From positions 1-64,000 of the forward strand of contig NZ_JAMXXK010000004.1 of the NCBI RefSeq assembly GCF_024129735.1: 64,000 bases of DNA, in the 5' to 3' direction. Positions within the stretch are counted from its first letter, which is position 1, and the number at the start of each line of letters is the position of its first letter. The DNA comes from Acinetobacter lwoffii. Its GTDB lineage: Bacteria; Pseudomonadota; Gammaproteobacteria; Pseudomonadales; Moraxellaceae. A program made the translations under genes and the position numbers. The notes beneath the pieces were generated by a model. It saw only the letters and a program-made list of their open reading frames with translations. It searched no databases and had not been told where the DNA came from. Positions 1-10,040 of the stretch are shown here, in pieces.

Positions 1-54
1 TTAAAAGCGTTATTTTCACCCGATAAAGTCCCCATCAAACAAGAGGAAGCTTAA
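1..54 (+). CDS. Possible 3' end of an upstream gene (partial)
   Basis: The first 54 bases read open in frame 1 and end in TAA, giving a 17-residue tail (LKALFSPDKVPIKQEEA). A strong hairpin begins inside this tail and the stop codon lies in its loop, as expected for a gene end. The tail is too short to identify a family. It could also be chance reading. Confidence 0.35.
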   Translation, partial: LKALFSPDKVPIKQEEA

Positions 55-75
55 ATGAGCTTCCTCTTGTAAAAA
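40..75. terminator. Bidirectional hairpin terminator between an upstream gene and tsaD
   Basis: A perfect 12-bp stem (CAAGAGGAAGCT / AGCTTCCTCTTG) encloses a 6-base loop. It is followed by TAAAAATTG on the plus strand and by TTTG on the minus strand. It sits between two convergent genes, so it can serve both. Confidence 0.6.
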
Positions 76-122
76 TTGTGGGACAGCAGTGGGCCTTAGC
101 CTCTTTTTTTCAAGCCTGAAAT

Positions 123-1139
123 CTATGCCTCTGTCGGATTAGTCAATTCCGTCATTGGCCAGCGTGGTGTGGTGGTCACCGCCAAGCCATCATGCTGCCC
201 TGCTTTTAAACGCTGATAGCCCGCAAAAGCAATCATTGCACCATTGTCTGTACAGAGTGCAGGTTCAGCATAATAAACAGATGCACGGATCTTGGCTAAA
301 TCTGCTTCTAAACGCTCACGTAAACGCTTATTGGCACTGACACCGCCCGCAATCACCAGACGTTTAAGCCCCGTTTGCTTCAATGCTTTCACCGACTTTT
401 TCACCAGAGTATCGACAATGGCTTCCTGAAAACTGGCAGCGATGTCGGCATCGCGGTTTTCATCACCCAGTTTTTTCATCTGTACAGAAACTGCGGTTTT
501 TAGACCACTGAATGAGAATTCCAGACCTTGATGCAGCATTGGGCGTGGGAATGCAAATGCATTTGGATCGCCCTGTTCCGCCAATTTAGAGATATTCGGA
601 CCGCCCGGATATGGCAAGCCCATCATTTTCGCGACTTTATCAAAGGCTTCGCCTGCCGCATCATCAATGGATTCACCGAGCAATTCATACTGGCCAATGC
701 CATAAGCAGCCATGAGCTGAGAATGTCCACCCGATACCAATAATGCAACAAATGGAAACTCAGGCGGAGTTTCTGACAACAAAGGTGCCAGCATATGACC
801 TTCCATATGATGCACACCAATTGCGGGTTTATTCAGTGCAAAGGCCAAAGTACGACCAAACAATGCGCCTGTCATGAGTGCGCCCATCAGACCCGGGCCA
901 CGGGTATATGCGACTGCATCAATTTCTGATTTTTTCACGCCGCTCTGTTCAAGCAGCTCATTGATGAGTGGAATCAGTTTACGCACATGATCACGTGACG
1001 CCAGCTCTGGAACTACACCGCCATATTCTGCATGCAGTTTAATCTGGCTATAAAGCACCTGTCCGCGCAAACCCAACTCGCTGTCATACAGCGCAAGTCC
1101 TGTTTCATCACACGACGTTTCCAAGCCTAAAACGATCAT
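123..1139 (-). CDS. tsaD: tRNA N6-adenosine threonylcarbamoyltransferase
   Basis: TsaD transfers the threonylcarbamoyl group from TC-AMP to A37 of ANN-decoding tRNAs, acting with TsaB, TsaE and TsaC in the cytoplasm. The start is placed at the ATG giving [13 protein letters not shown], the universal N-terminus of the Kae1/TsaD family. The open frame extends 30 codons further upstream, but that part resembles no family member. The 338-residue length is normal. HMEGH (metal-binding histidines), the SGGHS motif and the late [13 protein letters not shown] segment are all present. It diverges from rpsU, a common gammaproteobacterial arrangement. Confidence 0.96.
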   Translation of the reverse strand: MIVLGLETSCDETGLALYDSELGLRGQVLYSQIKLHAEYGGVVPELASRDHVRKLIPLINELLEQSGVKKSEIDAVAYTRGPGLMGALMTGALFGRTLAFALNKPAIGVHHMEGHMLAPLLSETPPEFPFVALLVSGGHSQLMAAYGIGQYELLGESIDDAAGEAFDKVAKMMGLPYPGGPNISKLAEQGDPNAFAFPRPMLHQGLEFSFSGLKTAVSVQMKKLGDENRDADIAASFQEAIVDTLVKKSVKALKQTGLKRLVIAGGVSANKRLRERLEADLAKIRASVYYAEPALCTDNGAMIAFAGYQRLKAGQHDGLAVTTTPRWPMTELTNPTEA

Positions 1140-1286
1140 TAAACTGCCCATAACCTGTATCAATTCTATTGCAGCAACTATTATAGACTTGTGGTATGAG
1201 ATGTAAATGAGTAAAATACTGACCTTCACTTGTGATTGAGGGCAATTCAGCCCGAGATCTTACCCTAACTGATATGAGGATTCTTC

Positions 1287-1502
1287 ATGCCACAAGTTAA
1301 ATTGAAAGAAGGCGAACCAGTAGACGTAGCTATCCGTCGTTTCAAACGTTCATGCGAAAAAGCGGGTGTTCTTGCTGACGTACGTAAGCGTGAATTCTAC
1401 GAGAAACCAACTCAAGAACGTAAGCGCAAAAAAGCTGCTGCTGTTAAACGCTACCAAAAGAAATTGGCGCGTGAATCAGTACGTACGACTCGCCTTTACT
1501 AA
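1287..1502 (+). CDS. rpsU: 30S ribosomal protein S21
   Basis: A 71-residue, highly basic protein starting [20 protein letters not shown], the typical S21 sequence. S21 binds the small subunit near the 3' end of 16S rRNA and assists initiation. The C-terminal half is lysine/arginine-rich ([15 protein letters not shown]). It is followed 33 bases later by yqeY, probably in the same transcript. In many relatives dnaG and rpoD follow rpsU, but dnaG is not next to it here. Confidence 0.97.
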
Positions 1503-1535
1503 GATTAATTTGTGATTGATTGCCTGGAATAAATA

Positions 1536-1982
1536 ATGACGACTTTAAAAGACCAAATCACGGATGTTTTGAAAGCAACAATGCGTGCCAAAGAAATGTC
1601 CAAGCTGACGGTCATTCGTAGTCTACAGGCAGCAATTAAGCAAATCGAAGTCGATGAGCGCAAAGAACTTGACGACGCTCAGGTTCTTGCGGTCATTGAA
1701 AAACAAATTAAACAACGTAAAGAATCGGTTAAAGCCTTTGCAGGCGCTGGCCGAGATGATTTAGCTAGTAAGGAACAAGCCGAAATTGAGATTTTGTCTC
1801 AGTTTCTACCAGAAGCTATGACTGAGGAAGAACTTGATTCCATGATTGCGCAAGCTATTGCAGCGCAACAAGCTACTAGCATGAAAGATATGGGTAAGGT
1901 GATGAATTCTCTGCGTCCGCTCATAGCCGGGCGCGCCGATCCTGCACAAGTTTCCGCCAAAATCAAAGCGCAACTTGCTTAA
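1536..1982 (+). CDS. yqeY: GatB/YqeY domain protein
   Basis: A 148-residue protein matching the YqeY family, a stand-alone form of the tail domain of the GatB amidotransferase subunit that is thought to contact tRNA. The family features are visible: the early AMRAKEM...LTVIRSLQAAIKQ helix, the EKQIKQRKES stretch, ILSQFLPEAMTEEEL, and the C-terminal GRADPAQVSAKIKAQL. It lies directly downstream of rpsU, a conserved pairing. The precise molecular role of free-standing YqeY is not settled. Confidence 0.9.
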   Translation: MTTLKDQITDVLKATMRAKEMSKLTVIRSLQAAIKQIEVDERKELDDAQVLAVIEKQIKQRKESVKAFAGAGRDDLASKEQAEIEILSQFLPEAMTEEELDSMIAQAIAAQQATSMKDMGKVMNSLRPLIAGRADPAQVSAKIKAQLA

Positions 1983-2051
1983 TCCATACTCTCTAGCATT
2001 TTCTCTTTAACGTTGAACTGCCTTTAATCAAAGACAGTTCCTGACGTATTC

Positions 2052-2411
2052 TCATTGCAAATTACAATCGACCTGATAACGCTTAAGTAATTGCATCTCT
2101 TTCGACGATTTCACTTCTACAATTACATCCCGTTTACTCATATTTTGAAACTGACGATCCAGATAAGGACGATTCTGGTCAGCGGCCTGATATAAACGAT
2201 CAACATAACGTCCTACAATTCCACAAAATTTTGCATTCTGCTCAGGACTAAATCCCTGTTGCTGCGGATTTAAACCACTTAAAAACTGACGCGATTCCTT
2301 TTTATAATCCGCATTAATTCGTTCTATTGCTTCTACATATTCAACTGCACTCGCAGCAAAAACCCCATAACTCCACCCCAGTAGACACACGCCCAATAGT
2401 ATTTTTTTCAT
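2052..2411 (-). CDS. Small exported protein of unknown function
   Basis: A 119-residue protein with a clear Sec signal peptide (MKKILLGVCLLGWSYGVFA, cleavage likely after A-S-A near residue 22). The mature part is short, charged and mostly helical in appearance, and has two cysteines (FCGIVGRY and the VDCNLQ end) that could form a disulfide in the periplasm. It stands alone, convergent with yqeY, with 107 bases to the upstream protease gene on the same strand. I do not recognise a family. Confidence 0.7.
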   Translation of the reverse strand: MKKILLGVCLLGWSYGVFAASAVEYVEAIERINADYKKESRQFLSGLNPQQQGFSPEQNAKFCGIVGRYVDRLYQAADQNRPYLDRQFQNMSKRDVIVEVKSSKEMQLLKRYQVDCNLQ

Positions 2412-2518
2412 ATTATGCTTCAGTTTGATTCACGCTGATCTTTCAAAAATATTGTAGCCTGATTGAATATATTCTTGCTATATCATCCTGATACAAAAAC
2501 TTAAAACCCAGTTCAGCT

Positions 2519-3961
2519 TTAAATCTTATATTGATGTGCCTGCTGCATCTGCTTCAGACGCTGGCGAATAGTTGACGATAAAGATTGATTATTCTTTACG
2601 CTACGCTGTGCATGTAATAATGATTTGATCGCAGTTTCTTCATACCCTGACCAATATTCTACTTCTGCACGATAGCGCAGCACATTAGCAGCCTTGATCG
2701 GCGAATCCGGCTCTACATTGGCAGCAAGCTGCATCAGTCGCCAGCCACTCACATCCCGTGAATTGGCATTTAAAAATCGCTGCACTAAAATTTTTGCCTG
2801 ATCAGGTTGCTTGGCACGAATCAACACTTCTGCATATTTATAATTGAGCGCTCGATTCTCCGGCATGATCCGCGCTGCTGACGCTACACTTTTCAAGGCA
2901 GCATCAAGCTGGTTCTGCGCTAAATAAATATCGGTCTGAAATAAAACCTGCAAAGGATGCATCTGATTATGCTTTTTTGCTCGATTTAAAGTAGCCTGCG
3001 CGGCCTGAAAATCACTTTGCTGTATTTGATAGGCAGTTAAGGCAAGCTGGCCTGCAAAATTATTTTGCCGGTCCATCAGGATAAGCTGCTCTGCATTGGT
3101 CTGACCAGACAATACCCTGCTATACCACTTGATAATTTCAAAGTCTTGATCATTGAGATTGCGTTTCACCGCAGGAAGCTGGTTGGCACGTAAACGCGCT
3201 TCACTCATACGCTCTGTGGTGAGTGGATGAGTGAACCAGAAATCTGGCAGAAAGCTCAATCGGCTGGTCGAGCGATGCATGACCTCAAAGAAGTCTGCCA
3301 TGCTATGCGGGTTATAGCCAGAACGGTACATATACTGCATCCCGATCCGGTCTGCTTCGCGCTCCTGATTACGACTATAGGTGAGCTGTTTATCTAGAAG
3401 TGCTGCCTGTGAACCCATCATGACCGCTGTGCCGACATCACCATCTGCCTGAGAAGCGACCAAAACACCGACGAGAATTCCGGCTAGCGCCAGTAAACCT
3501 TGCCCTTTAAAGGCATCCCGAGAGCGACTGTAATGACGTTGTGTGACATGTGCAATTTCATGTGCCATGACTCCTGCCACTTCATCCATGTTTCGGGCTG
3601 AATTAATCAGACCAGCATTAAGTGCAAAGAGGCCACCCGGTACGGCGAAAGCATTAATTTGCGGATCATTAATGACCAACAAACCGATCGGCTGTTGCAA
3701 TTGAGTTTGACTCAGAATATGAGAAAATACTGAAAGCAGCTGATCTTCAAGCCATGGATTTTGCATCACTGGCATTTGTTTATGCACTTCACGATAGACT
3801 TTTTCACCGATCATTTTTTCTTTTTGTTGATCGAGTAAGCCGACACCTGTACCAATATCAGGCACAGAAAATTGTACATTTACTTGATTAAAATCATGGT
3901 TAGAGCTGTGCCCTGCCACCATATACAGACTTAAGCCACACACCAGCGCCAATCGTTTCAA
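2519..3961 (-). CDS. bepA: Periplasmic M48 metalloprotease with TPR region (BepA/YfgC-like)
   Basis: A 480-residue protein resembling BepA, the periplasmic M48 protease/chaperone that assists outer-membrane protein (LptD) assembly and degrades stalled substrates. A signal peptide (MKRLALVCGLSLYMVAGHSS) precedes the protease domain, which carries HEIAH at residues 134-138 and the third-ligand motif NQEREADRIG further on. The C-terminal half is a run of TPR-like helical repeats (AYQIQQSDFQAAQATLNRA, YLAQNQLDAALKSVA, YAEVLIRAKQPDQA). Both zinc motifs are intact, unlike the M48 relative about 2 kb upstream on the same strand. Confidence 0.88.
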   Translation of the reverse strand: MKRLALVCGLSLYMVAGHSSNHDFNQVNVQFSVPDIGTGVGLLDQQKEKMIGEKVYREVHKQMPVMQNPWLEDQLLSVFSHILSQTQLQQPIGLLVINDPQINAFAVPGGLFALNAGLINSARNMDEVAGVMAHEIAHVTQRHYSRSRDAFKGQGLLALAGILVGVLVASQADGDVGTAVMMGSQAALLDKQLTYSRNQEREADRIGMQYMYRSGYNPHSMADFFEVMHRSTSRLSFLPDFWFTHPLTTERMSEARLRANQLPAVKRNLNDQDFEIIKWYSRVLSGQTNAEQLILMDRQNNFAGQLALTAYQIQQSDFQAAQATLNRAKKHNQMHPLQVLFQTDIYLAQNQLDAALKSVASAARIMPENRALNYKYAEVLIRAKQPDQAKILVQRFLNANSRDVSGWRLMQLAANVEPDSPIKAANVLRYRAEVEYWSGYEETAIKSLLHAQRSVKNNQSLSSTIRQRLKQMQQAHQYKI

Positions 3962-4077
3962 TGAAAAATCTCTAATCCTGCCAATCTAATCTGTCTTGAA
4001 TATAGCATTGAACCATGAGCAGAGACGCAAGAAAATGTTATTTTTTAATACCATTGAAACGACGAATCAGATGCATT

Positions 4078-5043
4078 TTAAAACTCTGGATTGACCGCAT
4101 AACGGGGCAATCGTCCTTCTAAAGCATCGACCAGATTCTGATAAGCCAGTTCTGCCATTTTTTTACGGGTTGCTGCAGTGGCCGAACCCACATGTGGCAA
4201 TGTAACCACATTGTCCAACTGGAATAATTCCGATTCTTTTAATGGCTCTTTCTGATACACATCCAGACCGGCAGCAAAAATCTGCTTGGCTTTTAAAGCT
4301 TCAACTAATGCTTGTTCATCAATGACCGAGCCACGTGAAATATTGACCAATACCGCATGAGGTTGCATTTTCGTCAATTCCGCTGCTGCAATCAGGGCTT
4401 TGGAATCCGTATTCAAATCTACTGCAACGACCACAAAGTCAGAACGCTGTAACAGCTCATCAAGCTGGCAATATTGCGCATTCAATCCTTGAGCGAGTTC
4501 TGGTTTTTCCCGGCGATTATGATACAGAATATTCATGTTAAAACCGTAAAAACCACGACGTGCGATTGCCGCCCCAATATGACCGAGACCAATAATTCCG
4601 AGGGTTTTTCCAAAAATATCCATACCAAATTGTGCTTCGCCCACGGTACGCTGCCATTGTCCCTGCTTGGTCCATTGATCCAGGTAGGCCACTTTGCGTG
4701 CTGCTGACATCAGTAAAGTGAAAGCCAGGTCAGCAGTGGTTTCAGTCAGTACATGCGGCGTATTGCTCAGATAAATTTTCTTTTCATTTAAATAATCCAG
4801 TTCATAGTTGTCATAACCGACACTGACACTGGAGATAATTTTTAATCGGGTGGCACTGGCCAGATTATCACGATTCAGCAAACGCCCTGCGCCAATCATG
4901 CCATCGGCATCCTGAACCTGCTGCAAAAGCTGTTGATTCACATCACCCAGCTTGGGTTGTATGTAGCTCACCTGATAATTTTGTTCCAGCTTGTTTTGAA
5001 TATCAGGATCAATTTGACTAAATACAACCACTTTTTGTTTCAT
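4078..5043 (-). CDS. NAD(P)-dependent 2-hydroxyacid dehydrogenase (GhrB-like)
   Basis: A 321-residue D-isomer-specific 2-hydroxyacid dehydrogenase, probably acting on glyoxylate, hydroxypyruvate or 2-ketogluconate. The Rossmann motif is LGIIGLGHIGAAIARRG. The catalytic arginine lies in NISRGSVIDEQAL, followed by the EPL segment, and the catalytic histidine in LPHVGSATAATR. Length and motif order fit the GhrB/glyoxylate reductase subgroup. Substrate cannot be fixed from sequence alone. It is 22 bases downstream of the next minus-strand gene and may be co-transcribed with it. Confidence 0.88.
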   Translation of the reverse strand: MKQKVVVFSQIDPDIQNKLEQNYQVSYIQPKLGDVNQQLLQQVQDADGMIGAGRLLNRDNLASATRLKIISSVSVGYDNYELDYLNEKKIYLSNTPHVLTETTADLAFTLLMSAARKVAYLDQWTKQGQWQRTVGEAQFGMDIFGKTLGIIGLGHIGAAIARRGFYGFNMNILYHNRREKPELAQGLNAQYCQLDELLQRSDFVVVAVDLNTDSKALIAAAELTKMQPHAVLVNISRGSVIDEQALVEALKAKQIFAAGLDVYQKEPLKESELFQLDNVVTLPHVGSATAATRKKMAELAYQNLVDALEGRLPRYAVNPEF

Positions 5044-5065
5044 CTATTTCTATTCCACAGCAAGA

Positions 5066-5710
5066 TTATTCCAGACTGGCAGTCCTATTTTGCATAAACT
5101 GCCATAAACGTTTTTTTAGAATCGGCTGATCCAGCATTTCTTGTAAAGATGCCAACTGGATCATTTTCGTATTTGATATATGCGCTACAGGCCCGAGGAA
5201 AATAATATTTTTCTCTGCACTCATTCCATCCAGAAAACCCTGAATATAGGATTCTACACCACGTCCATCCTGAACATTGGCCCAGGGAAATGGCCAGTTC
5301 AGCTCATGAAACTCACCTGGGACTGCACGCTGGATATTGCCCCATAAATTCTGGGTGTCTTCGGTCATTGCAGTTGCATCAATCACGATACTGCAATGTG
5401 CCAGACTTAAAGCCTGCAAACTGAATGGCGGGATTTGTACGATTTCACGCTGTTCCTGAACAGGTGCAATGTGAGTCGGTGCCGCAGGTGGTGTATCAAC
5501 CTTAAGCGTAACAATTGGCTCTGGCTCAGGAATCGGCAGATCAGCCAACGCCTCTACGGAAGCAGGCTGAGGCAAGACGATATCGGTGTGAAATTCAGGT
5601 GCAGCCTGATCACGCCAGATCGAAACCTGGTGCGGCTGACATGCGCTGTCCCTAGGAATCCAGAGATCGATTCCTAATGTTGCCAGTATGTCACGCTGAT
5701 GCCCAATCAT
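5066..5710 (-). CDS. Conserved-looking protein of unknown function
   Basis: A 214-residue protein with a short N-terminal segment (MIGHQRDILATLGIDLWIPRD), a proline-rich middle (IPEPEPIVTLKVDTPPAAP) and a folded-looking C-terminal half containing FPWANVQDGRGVESYIQGFLDG and IIFLGPVAHISN. The N-terminal IDLWIPR pattern is reminiscent of small HolD-like (DNA polymerase III psi) proteins found beside rimI in pseudomonads, but rimI is not beside it here and the match is only suggestive. It has no signal peptide and is probably cytoplasmic. Confidence 0.65.
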   Translation of the reverse strand: MIGHQRDILATLGIDLWIPRDSACQPHQVSIWRDQAAPEFHTDIVLPQPASVEALADLPIPEPEPIVTLKVDTPPAAPTHIAPVQEQREIVQIPPFSLQALSLAHCSIVIDATAMTEDTQNLWGNIQRAVPGEFHELNWPFPWANVQDGRGVESYIQGFLDGMSAEKNIIFLGPVAHISNTKMIQLASLQEMLDQPILKKRLWQFMQNRTASLE

Positions 5711-5914
5711 CTTTTCATCATCACCAATTTCAGGCTGAACATTTTAGCCGGATTGCCTGTGCTTTGCCGAACTTTTTCAGCTTTTCTTTTTTATCCTGAT
5801 GGATTCTAGTACAAAGTTTAGCTGTCTGCTAAAAACCGTGCTTTTAATACACCATCAAACCATTTCTGCTGTTATAACAGATTCCGGCTAAAGCTGCGCG
5901 TTCTCATTTATTTT

Positions 5915-7804
5915 CTACAGAATGGTTAAACTGTTCTTCTTTAACATTTGCTGAACGACCTGTTCTGCCTCAAAACCCAAGCGCCAATACAACAGCTCCA
6001 TCACGTCCAACTCATCCTGTGTCACGATACGATCACTCCACAAACAGGCCTCTGCAATACCTAAAATACTGAGGCGATCACGCAATAACAGCCCCGCAAT
6101 ATCATTCAGGATTTCTGCCAGATCAATCGGCTCATCAGAAATTTCATTATATAAGTCCAGTTCCTGAGCGGTCAGAATCCGGTTTAAAATCCGCTCCCGC
6201 ACCTCAAGCTGGTTGCCGCTATTAATCTGCTGTACATGCAGCAAGGCGTCGATCAAACGCACAATCTGTGGCTTGACCTCATCGAGTGCTGTAGGCGTAT
6301 GTGCAGGAAGCAAATTCAGTTCGTATTTCACACATTCCAGTAATAATGCATCTAACAGGCCAATTTCGCCATCTTCCTGAATAATCCGTGCCAGCTTCAT
6401 CAAAAACTGGCGTGCAACAGTTGTCGGCATGCCACCAATATTGTTACAAGCTTGCTGGAAAATCGAGATATGCACCCGCCCGTCCAGATTGAGCAATGAA
6501 TCTACAATGGCACGGCTAACTTCAGCCTCAGTCGGAATAAATTCACGATATTGACGGATCATTAAAATGGCGACCATCACTTCACGAGAACCAGTTGCGG
6601 TTTGTAATGCACGCTCAATCAGTTCCGGACGTGGCATCTTGAGCCGAAGTTCCGGATTCAGTGGTTTGATCGCATCTTTAATCGCAAAACTGATCGGAGA
6701 CAGCCGCAATAATGGCAAAGGCTGTGGCGAGCTCCAGCTCATTGCAGTTTCAGGCACCACTTCTTCTAAAGAACGGAACAAACTAAACAAAGGCTGATTT
6801 TTGAGTTTTTTCAGATTCTCAAGCTGTAAGTCCTGAATCAAGGCAGGATTTAATTCATAAATCCGCTGATTGATATGGGGATGAATATTCAGCCAGTTTT
6901 GTGGGCTCAAGGAATTGGCAAAGCACATATGTGAAATGGATTCAGCATATTCACTATAAATCTGGGAGCCAGAATGATGCACATGGATTCTGAGTAAAGT
7001 CTGAATATTGGCATCATTTTGAATCAGGCGTCGGGTCTTTCGATCATTTTCATAGGTCCGACCACCCAGTGAAATATATTTAATAAAACGGGAAATCAAA
7101 ACACCCAAACTACCAATCAGCCAGATCACCGCACCGACTGCAACATAGAAAGTTTCAAACTTATTTTCACGCGGACTACCCGCTCGATAAAAACCGGACT
7201 TGGCAATCTTACTGCCACACTGACTAAACGTGGTTAAACTGCTATACAGGATTTTCAGGCGGGTATTTTCCGCAGCTTCACCAGAGAGAATTTTATTGAA
7301 TTCATGGCTGAGCAAGCCATACAGCTCAACTTTATCCAGTGTTTGTATCGCACCCCAAGTCAGGATAATTGCGGTATCCCGCGGACTAAAACCTGCCGTC
7401 AATGCATTGACACCAACTTCATCGGGCAGCACATATACCGCCGGAACATCAATCAGAAAAGTCTCTGCCAGCTGCTGGTTAATGTGCAGTGCAGCACTTT
7501 CTTCTGGAATACTGTCCATCGGACTCAACCGACGCGCACCCAACTGCTTCGCCAGTGAATAACCACCATTCCGAAAAATATAAAACTCGTAGATGACCGA
7601 GATCATCATGGCACATAACAACAAAGCAATCAGGTAAGGACTCAGCGCATGCCAGAAGATTGACTGGCTAGGATCAGTATAAAAAACAAAGAGACCAACA
7701 ACGGTATTAATAATAAAAATAGTCAACAGAATTGCAATCAGGCAAAAACTTACAGGCAGTACTATATTTTTGTTTTTTATAAAATCGTATCCTACGTTTC
7801 GCAA
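5915..7804 (-). CDS. Degenerate M48-type membrane protein (probable pseudoprotease)
   Basis: A 629-residue protein with two N-terminal membrane helices (residues about 17-41 and 54-74), an M48-like domain, a further membrane segment (about 219-245) and a long helical C-terminal region. The M48 framework is clear: ARRLSPMDS, VPAVYVLPDEVGVNALTAGFSPRDTAI, then LLSHEFNKILSGE. The family signature here is HEFSHILNGD, so the second zinc histidine is lysine (K171). The usual REFLADA ligand motif reads RTYENDR, so its glutamate aligns with T250. It probably lacks protease activity. Members of this group are often beside lemA; no lemA is present here. Confidence 0.8.
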   Translation of the reverse strand: MRNVGYDFIKNKNIVLPVSFCLIAILLTIFIINTVVGLFVFYTDPSQSIFWHALSPYLIALLLCAMMISVIYEFYIFRNGGYSLAKQLGARRLSPMDSIPEESAALHINQQLAETFLIDVPAVYVLPDEVGVNALTAGFSPRDTAIILTWGAIQTLDKVELYGLLSHEFNKILSGEAAENTRLKILYSSLTTFSQCGSKIAKSGFYRAGSPRENKFETFYVAVGAVIWLIGSLGVLISRFIKYISLGGRTYENDRKTRRLIQNDANIQTLLRIHVHHSGSQIYSEYAESISHMCFANSLSPQNWLNIHPHINQRIYELNPALIQDLQLENLKKLKNQPLFSLFRSLEEVVPETAMSWSSPQPLPLLRLSPISFAIKDAIKPLNPELRLKMPRPELIERALQTATGSREVMVAILMIRQYREFIPTEAEVSRAIVDSLLNLDGRVHISIFQQACNNIGGMPTTVARQFLMKLARIIQEDGEIGLLDALLLECVKYELNLLPAHTPTALDEVKPQIVRLIDALLHVQQINSGNQLEVRERILNRILTAQELDLYNEISDEPIDLAEILNDIAGLLLRDRLSILGIAEACLWSDRIVTQDELDVMELLYWRLGFEAEQVVQQMLKKNSLTIL

Positions 7805-7850
7805 TGCAGAATCCTAAAATGATGATTTTCAATGGGCTCATCATAAAACA

Positions 7851-7875
7851 AAAAAGCGGGAAATTCCCGCTTTTT
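7851..7875 (-). terminator. Rho-independent terminator downstream of purF
   Basis: A GCGGG/CCCGC stem with AAATT loop is flanked by A5 and T5 runs, 19 bases past the purF stop. The flanking A/T runs make it symmetrical, but only minus-strand genes adjoin it. Confidence 0.75.
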
Positions 7876-7893
7876 CATGATGATTTTAACTAC

Positions 7894-9429
7894 TTAGACT
7901 TCGCGTACGCCGGTCAAATCCACTGAAGCTGCATCAATATTGACATCAATATAATTGCTTTCTTTCATGGCACTGTCACTACGTTTTTGCTGAAGATCAT
8001 CCAGATATTGCGCATCAATACCGCCCGAAACATAGATGCCATCAAAGACTGAACAATCAAAGTCTTTGACATCCGGTACTTTGGTGGTTCTTACCGCATC
8101 TTTCAAATCTTCCAGATCCTGGAAAATCAGACGGTCAGCACCAATAATTTCACGGATTTCTTCTACGCTACGTTCCGATGCAATCAGCTCAGATTTCGCC
8201 GGCATATCAATACCGTAAACGTTTGGATATTTCACCATCGGTGCTGCAGACGCAAAGAATACTTTTTTCGCGCCAGAATCACGAGCCATCTGGATAATTT
8301 CATTACAGGTCGTACCACGGACAATCGAGTCATCCACCAACAGTACGTTTTTACCTTTAAACTCAAGCTCAACCGGGTTGAGTTTCTGACGTACCGATTT
8401 TTTACGCAGCTGCTGTCCCGGCATAATAAAGGTACGGCCGATATAGCGGTTTTTCATGAAACCTTCACGGAATTTCACACCCAGCATATTGGCAAGTTCT
8501 AGCGCTGAAGTACGTGAAGTATCCGGAATCGGAATCACCACATCAATATCATGCTCTTCACCCCACTCACGCAGAATTTTTTGCGCCAGTTTCTCACCCA
8601 TTTTTAAACGTGCTTTATACACCGAGATTCCATCAATAATGGCATCTGGACGGGCAAAATAAACGTATTCAAAAATACAAGGACGATATTCGGCATTTAC
8701 GGCACATTGCTTGGTAAAGAAATTACCTTCTAAATCAATAAATACCGCTTCACCTGGCAGAATATCACGCTCAACTTTAAAGCCCAGCGCAGTAATCGCA
8801 ACAGATTCAGAAGCAATAATATATTCCATACCCTGTTCAGTTTCACGTGAACCGTAGATCAATGGACGAATACCATTTGGATCACGGAAGCCCACCAGAC
8901 CCTGACCGGTAATCATCGCCACCACGCCATAAGCACCTTTGCAACGCTCATGCACACGTGTTACCGCATGGAAAATATCTTCCGACGTTGGCACCAGTTT
9001 GCCATGTTTTTGCAGTTCATGCGCAAACACGTTTAACAGGACTTCTGAATCAGAATCAGTGTTCATATGACGCAAGTCAGTTTTGAACAGGTCATCATGA
9101 ATTTCTTCGGCATTGGTCAGGTTACCATTATGTGCCAAGGTAATCCCGTACGGCGAGTTCACATAAAACGGCTGTGCTTCAGCACTGCTCGATGAACCGG
9201 CTGTTGGATAACGCACATGACCAATACCGTAATTTCCTTTCAAAGCACGCATATGACGGGTATGGAATACATCACGCACCATACCATTGTCTTTGCGCAG
9301 GAATAAACGTCCTTCATCACATGTCACGATCCCAGCTGCATCTTGTCCACGATGTTGTAACATCGTTAATGCATCAAACAACATTTGGTTAACGGGTGAT
9401 TTACCAGCTATACCAACTACTCCACACAT
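7894..9429 (-). CDS. purF: Amidophosphoribosyltransferase
   Basis: PurF catalyses the first committed step of purine synthesis, forming phosphoribosylamine from PRPP and glutamine. The 511-residue protein begins MCGVVGIAG, so the nucleophilic Cys2 is exposed after removal of Met, without a propeptide. The glutaminase domain has [10 protein letters not shown] and RYPTAG. The phosphoribosyltransferase domain has the PRPP loop [13 protein letters not shown]. It follows cvpA by 24 bases, the same cvpA-purF pairing as in E. coli. Confidence 0.98.
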   Translation of the reverse strand: MCGVVGIAGKSPVNQMLFDALTMLQHRGQDAAGIVTCDEGRLFLRKDNGMVRDVFHTRHMRALKGNYGIGHVRYPTAGSSSSAEAQPFYVNSPYGITLAHNGNLTNAEEIHDDLFKTDLRHMNTDSDSEVLLNVFAHELQKHGKLVPTSEDIFHAVTRVHERCKGAYGVVAMITGQGLVGFRDPNGIRPLIYGSRETEQGMEYIIASESVAITALGFKVERDILPGEAVFIDLEGNFFTKQCAVNAEYRPCIFEYVYFARPDAIIDGISVYKARLKMGEKLAQKILREWGEEHDIDVVIPIPDTSRTSALELANMLGVKFREGFMKNRYIGRTFIMPGQQLRKKSVRQKLNPVELEFKGKNVLLVDDSIVRGTTCNEIIQMARDSGAKKVFFASAAPMVKYPNVYGIDMPAKSELIASERSVEEIREIIGADRLIFQDLEDLKDAVRTTKVPDVKDFDCSVFDGIYVSGGIDAQYLDDLQQKRSDSAMKESNYIDVNIDAASVDLTGVREV

Positions 9430-9453
9430 AGCAACCTCGCAGACAAGCTAGGA

Positions 9454-10035
9454 TTAATAAAAAGGATTATTTGTAGACTCATCTGCAGCTCCAGACTTGG
9501 ACGATGTTTCAGATGATGAAGCTGAAGGTTTCGATGTCCCTTCAGGCTTGATATGTTGTAGTGCGCCATTCGCGGCTTCTTTCGACATTTGAGTCGCCCA
9601 AGGTGCATAAGGCAATAAGGCTTGAATAAACTTGGACTGTTTCCAGTGAGGTGAGCTTTCTACCCACGGGCCAATTCCCTGCATGGTAATCAGAACAATC
9701 AGCAAACCTTTCAGGCTACCAAAGACACCACCCGCCAGACGGTTGAGAGGGCCCAGTTTAAGACTCTTTAAAATACGGTTCAACAGTGCAGTAACGATCC
9801 AGGTCAGAACTACAATCAGCAGGACGATAAAAGCGAAGGCCGCAATCTTTTGTACGACTGGATCTGTACTCAGAGCAACCATAGACGGCGCAAGTAGCGT
9901 TGAATATTTTGCCGCAACAATCAGGGCAAAGATCCATCCCACTAAGTTCGCAAAGGCTTTAATAAATCCTTGACGCAAACCGTTGAGCCCTCCAATGAGC
10001 AAGATAATCAGTAGAAAGATATCAATGGCATTCAT
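9454..10035 (-). CDS. cvpA: CvpA family membrane protein
   Basis: A 193-residue inner-membrane protein with four hydrophobic segments in the first 120 residues and a Ser/Lys-rich soluble tail. The start is set at MNAIDIFLLIILLIGG, the family N-terminus, 8 codons inside the longest open frame. Family signatures GLRQGFIKAFANLVGW and LNRLAGGVFGSLKG are present. E. coli CvpA is needed for colicin V production and has been linked to envelope stress and bile tolerance. The gene sits between pyrD and purF, probably in one operon. Confidence 0.9.
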   Translation of the reverse strand: MNAIDIFLLIILLIGGLNGLRQGFIKAFANLVGWIFALIVAAKYSTLLAPSMVALSTDPVVQKIAAFAFIVLLIVVLTWIVTALLNRILKSLKLGPLNRLAGGVFGSLKGLLIVLITMQGIGPWVESSPHWKQSKFIQALLPYAPWATQMSKEAANGALQHIKPEGTSKPSASSSETSSKSGAADESTNNPFY

Positions 10036-10040
10036 AGGAT

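Noticed and set aside
5066..5710. HolD (DNA polymerase III psi) assignment for the unknown gene
   Set aside because: Only an N-terminal resemblance, and the usual rimI neighbour is absent. Left as unknown.
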